NCBI GenBank assembly: GCA_033722375.1
Contig: JAWVZB010000088.1
Location: 1-12,939 of the forward strand
Source: JAWVZB01 sp033722375
Lineage (GTDB): Bacteria; Actinomycetota; Nitriliruptoria; Nitriliruptorales; Nitriliruptoraceae
Direction of reading: 5' to 3'
DNA: 12,939 bases
In this document: one piece after another, positions 1 through 7,234 of the stretch
How positions within the stretch are numbered: the stretch's first letter is position 1
How the letters are laid out: the number at the start of each line of letters is the position of its first letter
Notes under the pieces: model-generated
Told to the model about the DNA's origin: nothing
Database searches by the model: none
What the model saw: the letters and a program-made list of their open reading frames with translations, nothing else
Program-made: the position numbers and the translations under genes

Positions 1-2
1 GC

Positions 3-1889
3 TGCTACCAGTTCAAGGACAAGCACGGCCGGGTCATCTACGTCGGCAAGGCGCAGTCGCTGAGGAGCCGGCTCGCCAGCTACTTCCAGGCGTGGCACCT
101 GATCCATGCGCGGACCAAGGCGATGCTCGAGACAGCACGGTCCGTCGAGTGGATCGTCGTGGACAACGAGGTCGAGGCGCTGCACCTCGAGTACAACCTC
201 ATCCAGCGGCACCGACCGCGCTACAACGTCAAGTACCGCGACGACAAGAGCTATCCCTACCTGGTGCTGACGACCTCCGAGGAGGTCCCACGGGCACGCG
301 TGAAGCGCGGCAAGGTGGCGAAGGGGGACCGTCGCTACGGCCCCTACGCCCACGCCTACGCGATCCGCGAGACGCTCGACCTGCTGCTCCGGGTCTTCCC
401 GGTCCGAACCTGCTCGCAAGGTGTGTACGACCGTGCCGAGCGCACCGACCGGCCGTGCCTCTACTACCACATCGGTCGCTGCGCAGCGCCGTGCGTCGGA
501 AAGATCGACGTCGAGGAGCACCGTGAGCTGGTCGACGGGCTGGCGGACTTCCTCGACGGCAACGCCGACCGGGTCCTCGAGCAGCTCGAGGAGGAGATGC
601 ACGAGGCCGCCGACGAGCAGAACTACGAAGCGGCGGCGCGACGACGCGACCAGCTGTTCGCCGCCCGCAAGGCACTCGCGAAGCAGCAGATGGTGTCTTC
701 GACGGGCGAGGACTTCGATGCCGTGGCGCTGCACGAGGACGAGCTCGAAGCTGCCGTCCAGGTGTTCTTCGTGCGACGTGGCCGACTCGTCGGGCGGAAG
801 GGATGGATCGTGGACAAGGTCGAGGACCTGTCCCTCCCCGAGCTGCTGACGTCCTTCCTCCTCCGTCTCTACACGGAGCGGGACGGCGATGTGCCACCGC
901 AGGTCCTCGTTCCGGACCAGCCCGAGGACGCGGACGCGCTCGGCGAGCTACTGGCCGAGATGCGCCGCGAGCACCACGACGGGCCCGGCCGTCCGATCCA
1001 GCGGGTGCGGTTCCGCGTCCCGAAGCGGGGCGACAAGCGGGCCTTCATGGAAACCGTCGCCGAGAACGCCAAGGAGGCCTTCCACCGCAACCGGCTCAAG
1101 CGGGCGAGCGACTTCAACGCCCGGACCCAGGCTCTGAAGGAGCTCCAGGAGGCACTGGACCTCGATGAGGCACCGCTCCGTATCGAGTGCTACGACATCA
1201 GCCACCTCGGCGGCACCGAAGTGGTCGGCTCGATGGTCGTCTTCGAAGACGGCCTGCCGAAGAAGTCCGACTACCGCCGCTTCAAGCTGTCGCAGGACAA
1301 GAACGACGACGTGGCCGCCATGAAGGAGGTCGTCCGGCGCCGGGTCCGACGTCTGATCGCCGAGCACTCGGATCCGGTCGACGACGAGGGTCAGCCGCGG
1401 AAGTTCGCCTACCCGCCCAACCTGGTCGTGATCGACGGAGGTGTGGGCCAGCTCAACGCCGCGCTGGACGCGGTGGCGGAACTCGCCGACGAGCATGGCG
1501 AGGATCCATTGATCGGCGACGTCGAGTTCGTCGCCCTCGCCAAGCGGTTCGAAGAGCTGTGGCGCCCCGATACCGCGTCGCCGACGGTGCTGCCGCGCGG
1601 CAGCGACGCGCTGTACCTCGTGCAGCGAGTCCGGGACGAGGCCCACCGGTTCGCGGTCGCCTACCAGCGGAAGCGCCGCCGGAAGGCCGTGCGAGGGTCC
1701 GAGCTCGAGGACATCCCGGGGGTCGGCCCCACCCGGCGCAAGCGGCTGCTGCGCCACTTCGGTTCGGTCAAGGCGATCCGGGGAGCCACCGTCGAGGAGC
1801 TCACGGAGGTCGACGGCATCTCGCATACGATCGCCGAGACGGTCCACACCCACCTGACCACCGCCGCGCGCGAACAGGAGTCCGCGTGA
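3..1889 (+). CDS. uvrC: UvrABC system protein C (excinuclease subunit C), 5' end missing
   Basis: UvrC makes the two incisions on either side of a DNA lesion in nucleotide excision repair, after UvrA/UvrB have located the damage. The frame is open from base 3, giving 628 visible residues; roughly the first 10-20 residues lie outside the window. Visible domains in order: the GIY-YIG nuclease for the 3' cut (VIYVGKA near visible residues 12-18, with the conserved Glu-rich HLEYNLIQ segment after it); four cysteines at visible residues 137, 152, 160 and 164, matching the Fe-S cluster Cys set of UvrC; a UVR domain that contacts UvrB (about 190-225); the RNase H-like nuclease for the 5' cut (YDISHLGG at 397, DGGVGQLNAA at 478); and a C-terminal helix-hairpin-helix pair (IPGVGPTRRKRLL and VDGIS). 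The stop overlaps the rapZ start as GTGA. No motif appears damaged. Confidence 0.97.
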   Translation, partial: CYQFKDKHGRVIYVGKAQSLRSRLASYFQAWHLIHARTKAMLETARSVEWIVVDNEVEALHLEYNLIQRHRPRYNVKYRDDKSYPYLVLTTSEEVPRARVKRGKVAKGDRRYGPYAHAYAIRETLDLLLRVFPVRTCSQGVYDRAERTDRPCLYYHIGRCAAPCVGKIDVEEHRELVDGLADFLDGNADRVLEQLEEEMHEAADEQNYEAAARRRDQLFAARKALAKQQMVSSTGEDFDAVALHEDELEAAVQVFFVRRGRLVGRKGWIVDKVEDLSLPELLTSFLLRLYTERDGDVPPQVLVPDQPEDADALGELLAEMRREHHDGPGRPIQRVRFRVPKRGDKRAFMETVAENAKEAFHRNRLKRASDFNARTQALKELQEALDLDEAPLRIECYDISHLGGTEVVGSMVVFEDGLPKKSDYRRFKLSQDKNDDVAAMKEVVRRRVRRLIAEHSDPVDDEGQPRKFAYPPNLVVIDGGVGQLNAALDAVAELADEHGEDPLIGDVEFVALAKRFEELWRPDTASPTVLPRGSDALYLVQRVRDEAHRFAVAYQRKRRRKAVRGSELEDIPGVGPTRRKRLLRHFGSVKAIRGATVEELTEVDGISHTIAETVHTHLTTAAREQESA

Positions 1890-2791
1890 ACCTGCCTGGC
1901 GCCGAGGGTGACAGCACCACGGCGGAGGACCGGCCCGAGGTGATCATCATCACGGGGATGTCTGGTGCGGGGCGGACCCAGGTCGCCAAGATCCTCGAAG
2001 ACCTCGGCACCTACGTCGTCGACAACCTTCCGCCGACGCTCGTCGACAAGGTCGTGGATCTGGCCTTCGGTCCGGGATCCAGCGTCGATCGCCTCGGTCT
2101 CGTCGCGGACGTCCGGGGTCGGGAGTTCTTCGGGCAGCTGGTCCAGTCGATCGAGACGCTGCGCGCGTCGCGGGCGTCGGTCCGGATCGTGTTCCTCGAA
2201 GCGAGTGACGAGACGCTCGTTCACCGCTACGAGGAGCATCGCCGGCGCCACCCCGCGGACGAGGGGAGTGGCCTGCTCGACGCGATCGAGCACGAGCGAG
2301 AGCTGCTCAGCGAGGTGCGCGGCATGGCTGACCTGGTGATCGACACTACGGACCTGAACGTCCACGAGCTGCGCGACCGGGTGGTGGATGCACTCGGGGA
2401 GGACGAGGCAGCGAACCTCCAGGTCCAGGTGGTCTCCTTCGGCTTCAAGCACGGCACGCCCCGAGACGCGGATCTCGTCATGGACGTGCGCTTCCTGCCC
2501 AATCCCCACTGGGTCGAGGAGCTCCGTCCCCATGACGGCCGGGACGACCAGGTGCGCGAGTACGTGCTGGGTCAGGCCAGCACGCAGCCGTTCCTCGAGA
2601 AGTTCAAGGCCTTGCTGGACACGGTCCTGCCGGGGTACGTGGCAGAAGGCAAGCGCTACCTGACGATCGCGATCGGCTGCACGGGCGGTCGCCACCGTTC
2701 CGTCGCCATCGCCGAGGAGATCGGGCGTCACCTCGAGGCGAGGGCCGACGTGCCGGTCTTCGTGGAGCACCGGGATCTGGACGATCAGTGA
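1886..2791 (+). CDS. rapZ: RapZ/YvcJ-family nucleotide-binding protein
   Basis: This is a P-loop protein of the RapZ (YvcJ) family. The E. coli member is an RNA adaptor that directs RNase E to the GlmZ sRNA in cell-wall amino-sugar control; the actinobacterial role is less clear. The GTG at 1886 is chosen because AGGAG lies 5 bases upstream (1876-1880) and it forms a GTGA overlap with uvrC; the frame stays open far upstream only as a shadow of uvrC. The product is 301 residues, close to the family norm. Walker A is GMSGAGRT (24-31), with Arg where many relatives have Lys; I recall Arg as usual in actinobacterial members. DNLPP follows at 46-50. The C-terminal domain has SFGFKHGTPRDADLVMDVRF and the family signature GCTGGRHRSV near residue 260. 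The gene sits in the conserved rapZ-yvcK-whiA trio. Confidence 0.95.
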   Translation: MNLPGAEGDSTTAEDRPEVIIITGMSGAGRTQVAKILEDLGTYVVDNLPPTLVDKVVDLAFGPGSSVDRLGLVADVRGREFFGQLVQSIETLRASRASVRIVFLEASDETLVHRYEEHRRRHPADEGSGLLDAIEHERELLSEVRGMADLVIDTTDLNVHELRDRVVDALGEDEAANLQVQVVSFGFKHGTPRDADLVMDVRFLPNPHWVEELRPHDGRDDQVREYVLGQASTQPFLEKFKALLDTVLPGYVAEGKRYLTIAIGCTGGRHRSVAIAEEIGRHLEARADVPVFVEHRDLDDQ

Positions 2792-3720
2792 CGGCGCTCA
2801 TCGGGCCGGGTGACGGCAGCCGGGCGGTGGCGCTCGGTGGGGGGCACGGGCTCAACCGCACGCTTCAGGCGTTGTCGCACGTCGTCGATCACGTGACCGC
2901 GGTCGTGACCGCTGCCGACGACGGCGGCTCGTCGGGCCGCCTGCGGCGCGATCTGAACGTCGTCCCTCCCGGTGACATGCGTATGGCCCTCGCGGCTCTG
3001 AGCCCGGACGAGGGATTGGTTCGGCTGCTCCAGTACCGCTTCGACCGTGGCGAACTCGGCGGGCACAGCCTCGGGAACCTCATCATCGTGGCGTTGTCCG
3101 AGCTCAACACCGGAGATCTCGTGGCCGGGCTCGACGAGCTGGCCCAACTGCTCCAGGTGCGGGGGCGGGTGCTCCCGTGCACGACCACGCCCGTGACGCT
3201 GCACGCCGAGACGGTGAACGGGAGCATCGCCGGGCAGGTCGAGGTGGCCCAGACCCCCCGGGTACGGCGCGTGTGGCTGGAGCCGTCCGACGTCCCCGCG
3301 ACCTCGGCCGCCGTCGACGCGATCCGCCGGGCCGATCTCGTCGTGCTCGGGCCCGGGTCGCTGTACACGAGCATCGTCCCGAACCTCCTCGTCGAGGACA
3401 TCGGACGGGCCGTGGCCGCTTCTGACGCCCCGGTAGCACTGGTCGCCAACCTGCGGGAGCAGCCGGGGGAGACCGAGGGGATGGATCTCGCGGATCACCT
3501 CGAGGCGCTCCACGAGCACGTCCCCGGCCTCGAGCTGTCAACCGTGCTCGTCCACGACGGTCCCGACCCGTCCGGGCCCGGGAAGCGTCTGCATCTCCGC
3601 GCAGAGGAGCTCGCCCCCTGGGCCGGTGAGGTGACGGCGACCGACCTGCTGGACGGCGCCGACGGTCACGACCCACACAAGCTCGCCCGCGTCTTCGACC
3701 AGCTTCTCCGTGGCGCCTGA
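2788..3720 (+). CDS. yvcK: YvcK/CofD-like family protein (gluconeogenesis factor)
   Basis: This belongs to the YvcK family, related in fold to CofD transferases. In Bacillus and mycobacteria members bind UDP-sugars and are needed for normal cell shape and growth on gluconeogenic carbon; the exact biochemical action is unsettled. The product is 310 residues. The glycine-rich N-terminal loop GGGHGL (17-22) is followed by ADDGGSSGRLR (43-53), PPGD (60-63), HSLGNL (93-98) and GPGSLYTSIVPNLLV (188-202), all characteristic of the family. The GTG start overlaps the rapZ stop as GTGA and has no strong Shine-Dalgarno, which suggests translational coupling. Its 3' end overlaps whiA by 11 bases. Placement next to gap and pgk fits a link between central carbon flux and envelope synthesis, but that link is inference. 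Confidence 0.95.
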   Translation: MTALIGPGDGSRAVALGGGHGLNRTLQALSHVVDHVTAVVTAADDGGSSGRLRRDLNVVPPGDMRMALAALSPDEGLVRLLQYRFDRGELGGHSLGNLIIVALSELNTGDLVAGLDELAQLLQVRGRVLPCTTTPVTLHAETVNGSIAGQVEVAQTPRVRRVWLEPSDVPATSAAVDAIRRADLVVLGPGSLYTSIVPNLLVEDIGRAVAASDAPVALVANLREQPGETEGMDLADHLEALHEHVPGLELSTVLVHDGPDPSGPGKRLHLRAEELAPWAGEVTATDLLDGADGHDPHKLARVFDQLLRGA

Positions 3721-4660
3721 CGCCGGCGCGAGCTTCACCGAGCGCGTTCGTCAGGAGCTGAGCCGCGCCCCGCTCGGCTCCCGGGCAGAAGCCCGCGCCG
3801 AGCTGGCTGGGATCCTCCATCTCGCCGGCTCGTTGCACCTCCGTGGCGAGGCCGATGACCCCGACCGACTGACGATCCGGCTGACGACGCGCTCGGGCTC
3901 CGTGGCCCGGCGGGCGTTCTCGCTGCTCGGGGAGCTGTACGGGCTCCGTCCGGTCTTGTCCGTGCGGGCGCCCGGCGGCGTCCGGGAGCGCTCGACCTAC
4001 GGGGTGGCGGTCGAGGCCGGCGCTGCCGAGGTCGCGCAGGACTGCCACCTGATCGACGCCCAGGGTCGCCTGCTCCGAGGCTCGGTCCGGGCGATGGCCG
4101 ACACTCGGGCCAGCGCGATCGCGGTCGTGCGGGGGGCGTTCCTGGCGGCGGGGAGCGTGTCGCAGCCAGGGAGGTCGCCACACCTCGAGATCCGGGCTGG
4201 CCGTCGCGAGCTCGCGGAGGAGCTCGCAGGGCTCGTGAGGGAGCTGGTGTCGGGTCATGCCGCTGCGGTGGCTGGCGAACCGCCGCGCGTCGTGGCGAAG
4301 TCCGGCGAGACCATCGGCGAGTTCCTGGCGGCGCTGGGCGCCAGCACCGCGTTCCTGGACTGGGACGAGCAGCGGTTGCGGCGATCGCTCCGGAGCGAGG
4401 CCAACCGGCTCGCCAACGCGGATGCCGCCAACCTCCGCCGCACGATCGCAGCCGCGACGAGCCAGACGAAGGCGGTCGAGCGAGTCGTCGCCGCGCTCGG
4501 TTGGGAGGAGCTCGCGGAGGACCTCCGAGACGTCGCGCTAGCCAGGATCGCGAACCCGAGCGCGTCGCTGCAGGAGCTCGCCGAGCTCTGTGGCGTGAGC
4601 AAGTCAGCGGTGCATCGTCGACTCCATCGTCTCGAGGAGCTCGCGGAGTCGCTCGAGTGA
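3710..4660 (+). CDS. whiA: WhiA-type sporulation/cell-division regulator
   Basis: WhiA is a DNA-binding protein with a LAGLIDADG homing-endonuclease-like core and a C-terminal helix-turn-helix. In Streptomyces it works with WhiB in the switch to sporulation septation; in non-sporulating bacteria it affects cell division and chromosome segregation. This copy has 316 residues. An N-terminal WhiA domain begins at SFTERVRQEL (8-17). The degenerate LAGLIDADG region includes IAVVRGAFLAAGSVS (137-151). ANRLANADAANLRRT (231-245) is the WhiA-specific motif before the C-terminal domain. The recognition helix region is LQELAELCGVSKSAVHRRL (287-305). The GTG start lies inside the end of yvcK, and no better start is visible. 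It is the last gene of the coupled cluster; a 93-base gap separates it from gap. Confidence 0.94.
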   Translation: MAPDAGASFTERVRQELSRAPLGSRAEARAELAGILHLAGSLHLRGEADDPDRLTIRLTTRSGSVARRAFSLLGELYGLRPVLSVRAPGGVRERSTYGVAVEAGAAEVAQDCHLIDAQGRLLRGSVRAMADTRASAIAVVRGAFLAAGSVSQPGRSPHLEIRAGRRELAEELAGLVRELVSGHAAAVAGEPPRVVAKSGETIGEFLAALGASTAFLDWDEQRLRRSLRSEANRLANADAANLRRTIAAATSQTKAVERVVAALGWEELAEDLRDVALARIANPSASLQELAELCGVSKSAVHRRLHRLEELAESLE

Positions 4661-4661
4661 C

Positions 4662-4680
4662 CCCGTCCGCACGGGCCCGT
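4662..4680 (+). other. Hairpin-forming sequence between whiA and gap
   Basis: CCCGT (4662-4666) can pair with ACGGG (4671-4675) across a 4-base loop, and ACGGGCCCGT (4671-4680) is itself a perfect 10-base palindrome. The two structures are mutually exclusive. No T-run follows, so it could be a weak factor-dependent terminator of the whiA transcript or simply GC-rich coincidence. Its position two bases after the whiA stop is the main support. Confidence 0.25.
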
Positions 4681-4685
4681 TGCGG

Positions 4686-4715
4686 GTGATCGGTGAGCAG
4701 CAGCGGCACTAGGCT
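4686..4715 (+). promoter_or_regulatory. Candidate promoter of gap-pgk
   Basis: TAGGCT at 4710-4715 resembles the actinobacterial -10 hexamer (TANNNT). An 18-base spacer upstream places GTGATC (4686-4691), which matches TTGACA only at three positions. Transcription would start near 4722, giving a leader of about 30 bases before the gap ATG. The location in the only gap between whiA and gap is supportive, but the -35 box is poor. Confidence 0.35.
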
Positions 4716-4753
4716 CGCCACCATCGACCCTCATCTGAGCGAAGGACGACCTC

Positions 4754-5758
4754 ATGGCTCTGCGTGTCGCGATCAACGGCTTCGGTCGCATCGGCCGCAA
4801 CTACTTCCGCGCCGCGAAGAAGCACGGCGCCGACATCGACTTCGTCGCCGTGAACGACCTCACCGACAACGAGTCACTGGCGCTGCTGCTGAAATACGAC
4901 AGCGTCCACGGCCGCTACGACGGCACGGTGGAAGCGGTCGGTGACGGCCTGAAGGTCGACGGGGACGAACTCAAGGTGCTCTCCGAGCGGGATCCTGTGG
5001 ACCTTCCCTGGAGCGAGCTCGAGATCGACGTGGTCATCGAATCCACGGGCCTGTTCCGCAAGCGCGAACAGGCGGCGAACCACCTCGACGCTGGGGCCCG
5101 CAAGGTCATCATCTCCGCGCCGTCCTCGAACCCCGACACGACGATCGTTCTCGGCGCCAACGAGTCGAACTACGACCCGGAGAATCACGACGTCGTGTCG
5201 AACGCCTCGTGCACGACCAACTCCGTGGTGCCGATGGCGAAGGTCCTCCACGAGACGTGGGGCATCGAGCGCGGCCTCATGACCACCTGCCACGCCTACA
5301 CCGCGGATCAGAACCTCCAGGACGGTCCCCACAAGGACAAGCGTCGGGCACGCGCCGCGGCCACCAACATCGTGCCGACGAGCACCGGCGCGGCCAAGGC
5401 GACCTCGCTCGCGCTGCCGGAGCTCGAAGGCAAGCTCGATGGCATCGCGCTGCGTGTCCCTGTCCCGGATGGCTCGGTGACCGATCTCGTCGTGGTGCTC
5501 TCCGAGGAGGTCAGCGCCGACGAGATCAACGACGCCTTCCGGACCGCTGCCGGCGGCGAGCTGTCGGGCATCCTCGAGTACTCGGACGAGCCGCTCGTGT
5601 CCTCCGACATCGTCGGCAACCCGCACTCGTGCATCTTCGACTCCGGGAAGACGATGGCGCAGGGGAACCTCGTCAAGGTCCTGGGCTGGTACGACAACGA
5701 GTGGGGCTACTCCAGCCGCCTCGTCGAACTGACCACCTACATCGGCGACCGGCTGTAG
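4754..5758 (+). CDS. gap: Glyceraldehyde-3-phosphate dehydrogenase, type I (NAD-dependent)
   Basis: The enzyme converts glyceraldehyde-3-phosphate, NAD+ and phosphate to 1,3-bisphosphoglycerate and NADH in glycolysis. The product is 334 residues, normal for the family. The N-terminal Rossmann motif is INGFGRIGR (7-15). Asp35 in VNDL is the acidic residue that favours NAD over NADP. The catalytic cysteine is Cys153 in SNASCTTN and the catalytic base is His180 in TTCHAYT. The phosphate-site loop PTSTGAAKA and the C-terminal WYDNEWGYSSRL are intact. After the catalytic CTTN the usual second Cys is Ser here. The ATG at 4754 follows AAGGA (4742-4746) by 7 bases. Pgk starts 3 bases after the stop, so the two are almost certainly cotranscribed. 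Confidence 0.98.
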   Translation: MALRVAINGFGRIGRNYFRAAKKHGADIDFVAVNDLTDNESLALLLKYDSVHGRYDGTVEAVGDGLKVDGDELKVLSERDPVDLPWSELEIDVVIESTGLFRKREQAANHLDAGARKVIISAPSSNPDTTIVLGANESNYDPENHDVVSNASCTTNSVVPMAKVLHETWGIERGLMTTCHAYTADQNLQDGPHKDKRRARAAATNIVPTSTGAAKATSLALPELEGKLDGIALRVPVPDGSVTDLVVVLSEEVSADEINDAFRTAAGGELSGILEYSDEPLVSSDIVGNPHSCIFDSGKTMAQGNLVKVLGWYDNEWGYSSRLVELTTYIGDRL

Positions 5759-5761
5759 CGC

Positions 5762-6955
5762 GTGCCCGCGATCCTCGACGGCGTACCGACGCTCGCCGAC
5801 CTCGACGCATCGGGACGCACCGTCTTCCTGCGTGCTGACCTGAACGTCCCGTTGGCGGGACGCGAGGTCGCTGACGAGCTGCGCATCGAGGCCTCGCTCG
5901 AGACCATCCAGGAACTGCTCGAACAGGGCGCGGCGGTCGTGCTGGCGTCGCATCTGGGGCGCCCCGGTGGCGACGCGACCGCCCGGCTGTCGCTGCGCCC
6001 GGTCGCGGAGCGGCTCGCGGGGCACCTCGACCGCGAGGTGCAGCTGTCCGAGGACGTCGCCGGCCCCGATGCGCGCTCCCGGGCCGCACAGCTCGGGGCG
6101 GGCGAGGTGCTCCTGCTCGAGAACCTGCGGTTCGATCCGGGCGAGAAAGCCAACGACGAGGACTTCGGCGCGGCGCTCGCGGGGCTGGCGGACGTGTACG
6201 TCGACGACGCGTTCGGTGCGACCCACCGGGCCCACGCGTCGATCGTGGGCGTGCCGGCCCATCTGCCCGGCTACGCCGGCCGGCTGCTGGAGCGGGAACT
6301 CACCGTGCTCGGGCGACTCCTCGAGGACCCGCCCCGTCCCTACGTCGCCGTGCTCGGCGGCGCCAAGGTGAGCGACAAGCTCGGTGTCCTCGGCAACCTC
6401 CTCGAGCGGGTCGACGCGGTCGCGATCGGTGGCGCGATGTGCTTCACCTTCCTGCGCGCCGAGGGCTACGCGACCGGGTTGTCCCGTGTCGAGGAGGATC
6501 AGGTCGACGCGGTCGGCGAGCTCGTCGAGGACGCACGTGAGCGGGGCGTGGACGTACACCTCCCGATCGACATCGTCGTCGCCGACGAGTTCGAGGAGCA
6601 GGCCGACGCCCAGACCGTCACCGTCGACGCGATCCCCGAGGACCGCCTGGGGCTCGACATCGGCCCGAAGTCGAGCGACCACTACGCCGAGGTCATCCGA
6701 GCGGCAGGCTCGGTCTTCTGGAACGGCCCCATGGGTGTCTTCGAGTGGGAGCGGTTCGCCAACGGGACCGAGACCGTGGCGGCGGCCATGGCTCACTCCG
6801 AGGGATGGACCGTCGTCGGCGGGGGCGACAGCGCCGCCGCGATCCGCAAGCTCGGGTACGACCGCGATGTGGCCCACGTCTCCACCGGGGGAGGCGCCGC
6901 GCTCAACCTCCTCGAAGGTGTGGACCTCCCCGGGGTGGCCGCGCTCCGACGCTGA
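5762..6955 (+). CDS. pgk: Phosphoglycerate kinase
   Basis: Phosphoglycerate kinase transfers phosphate from 1,3-bisphosphoglycerate to ADP, the first ATP-forming step of glycolysis. The product is 397 residues, the expected length. The N-domain has RADLNVPL (24-31) and SHLGRPGG (63-70) for substrate binding, and LLLENLRFDPGEKAND (117-132). The hinge and nucleotide domain has LGGAKVSDK (198-206), WNGPMGVFE (320-328) and GGGDSAAA (353-360). STGGGAALNLLEG (374-386) has Ala and Asn where many relatives have Ser and Glu, a mild variation. The GTG at 5762 is 3 bases after the gap stop and lacks a clear Shine-Dalgarno, pointing to coupling with gap. Its usual downstream partner tpiA is displaced by the ABC exporter module. 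Confidence 0.97.
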   Translation: MPAILDGVPTLADLDASGRTVFLRADLNVPLAGREVADELRIEASLETIQELLEQGAAVVLASHLGRPGGDATARLSLRPVAERLAGHLDREVQLSEDVAGPDARSRAAQLGAGEVLLLENLRFDPGEKANDEDFGAALAGLADVYVDDAFGATHRAHASIVGVPAHLPGYAGRLLERELTVLGRLLEDPPRPYVAVLGGAKVSDKLGVLGNLLERVDAVAIGGAMCFTFLRAEGYATGLSRVEEDQVDAVGELVEDARERGVDVHLPIDIVVADEFEEQADAQTVTVDAIPEDRLGLDIGPKSSDHYAEVIRAAGSVFWNGPMGVFEWERFANGTETVAAAMAHSEGWTVVGGGDSAAAIRKLGYDRDVAHVSTGGGAALNLLEGVDLPGVAALRR

Positions 6956-7032
6956 GCACCAGCGCCCCGTAGACCGGGATCCGGCTGACGAGCGCTGTGC
7001 GCGCCCCGCTTCCCTTCCGTCCGCGACTCGCG

Positions 7033-7038
7033 TATCGT
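7033..7038 (+). promoter_or_regulatory. Candidate -10 box for the ABC exporter operon
   Basis: TATCGT matches TANNNT and sits 40 bases before the leader ATG, which is the right scale for an attenuator leader. Only a weak -35 (TTCCCT, 7010-7015) lies 17 bases upstream. The case for a promoter here rests mainly on the presence of a leader ORF and a hairpin downstream. Confidence 0.25.
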
Positions 7039-7054
7039 GCCGGCTGTTCTGCTG

Positions 7055-7073
7055 TCACCGGCCGTGGAGGTGA
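7055..7073 (+). promoter_or_regulatory. Leader Shine-Dalgarno with possible sequestering hairpin
   Basis: GGAGGTGA (7066-7073) is a near-perfect Shine-Dalgarno placed 4 bases (7 from GGAGG) before the ATG at 7078, and it decides the leader start. TCACC (7055-7059) is exactly complementary to GGTGA (7069-7073) across a 9-base loop, so half of the ribosome site can be paired. Whether this small hairpin forms or matters is unknown. Confidence 0.45.
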
Positions 7074-7077
7074 ACCG

Positions 7078-7188
7078 ATGAGGATGCTCCAGATCATCAT
7101 CAGTGCCTCTGCGCGCCGTCGTTCGTTCCGTTGCGCTCCAGGGGCACTCGTCAACAGCGCCCCCGTCACGTCCACCGGCACCAGCTGA
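7078..7188 (+). CDS. 36-residue leader peptide upstream of ABC exporter
   Basis: This short ORF is probably a regulatory leader peptide rather than a stable protein. It starts with ATG behind the best Shine-Dalgarno in the window and ends 68 bases before the first exporter gene. The peptide begins MRMLQIIISASARRRSFRC and ends in a Ser/Thr/Pro-rich tail. Two runs stand out: Ile-Ile-Ile-Ser (6-9) and Arg-Arg-Arg (13-15). Arginine-X-arginine motifs and short hydrophobic Ile/Val/Phe runs are known drug-dependent arrest motifs in macrolide-resistance leader peptides, so either could be a stall site; that is inference. The last third of the ORF encodes the antiterminator strand (7164-7172). I do not recognise the peptide itself. 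A longer in-frame ORF extends upstream, but the Shine-Dalgarno supports 7078. Confidence 0.7.
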   Translation: MRMLQIIISASARRRSFRCAPGALVNSAPVTSTGTS

Positions 7189-7213
7189 CTCGCACGACCG
7201 CCGAGACGTGACG
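7164..7213 (+). promoter_or_regulatory. Predicted antiterminator helix of the attenuator
   Basis: CGTCACGTC (7164-7172), inside the leader ORF, is the exact reverse complement of GACGTGACG (7205-7213). After a small internal loop, CGGC (7176-7179) can pair with GCCG (7200-7203). This helix uses the first four bases of the terminator stem (7210-7213) and the flank just before it, so it cannot coexist with the full terminator. A ribosome at the leader stop (7186-7188) would cover the 5' strand; one stalled before about codon 24 would leave it free. Confidence 0.6.
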
Positions 7214-7234
7214 CCGCGCGATCCGCGCGGCGTC
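7210..7234 (+). terminator. Intrinsic terminator-like hairpin (attenuator) before ABC exporter
   Basis: GACGCCGCGCG (7210-7220) and CGCGCGGCGTC (7224-7234) form a perfect 11-bp stem with a 3-base loop ATC. It is followed by GTTCATCTT, a short and interrupted U-rich tract. It begins 21 bases after the leader stop codon and ends 22 bases before the exporter ATG. The perfect pairing and the competing upstream strand argue for an attenuator; the modest U-tract leaves room for a role in blocking translation instead. Confidence 0.65.

Larger units (their letters stand above)
6956..7077 (+). other. Intergenic region: pgk 3' end to ABC leader ORF
   Basis: The stretch holds no coding region I can support. 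CAGCGC (6960-6965) is complementary to GCGCTG (6992-6997), and between them CCGG (6974-6977) pairs with CCGG (6981-6984) around GAT. Together they could form a branched hairpin just after pgk, but no T-run follows. TATCGT at 7033-7038 is a possible -10 box for the exporter transcript, with no convincing -35 at the usual distance. The region ends in the strong Shine-Dalgarno of the leader ORF. Confidence 0.35.

Noticed and set aside
1187..1885. In-frame upstream extension of rapZ into uvrC
   Set aside because: It overlaps the conserved nuclease and helix-hairpin-helix domains of uvrC, and the GTG at 1886 gives a family-length RapZ.
4874..6877. 667-codon open frame on the minus strand across gap and pgk
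   Set aside because: It is antisense to two unmistakable glycolytic genes, has no recognisable motif, and such long antisense frames arise from the G/C-rich third positions of the sense genes.
6997..7077. Longer version of the leader ORF starting at 6997
   Set aside because: No ribosome site precedes 6997, while GGAGGTGA precedes the ATG at 7078; the longer frame also runs through the candidate promoter.
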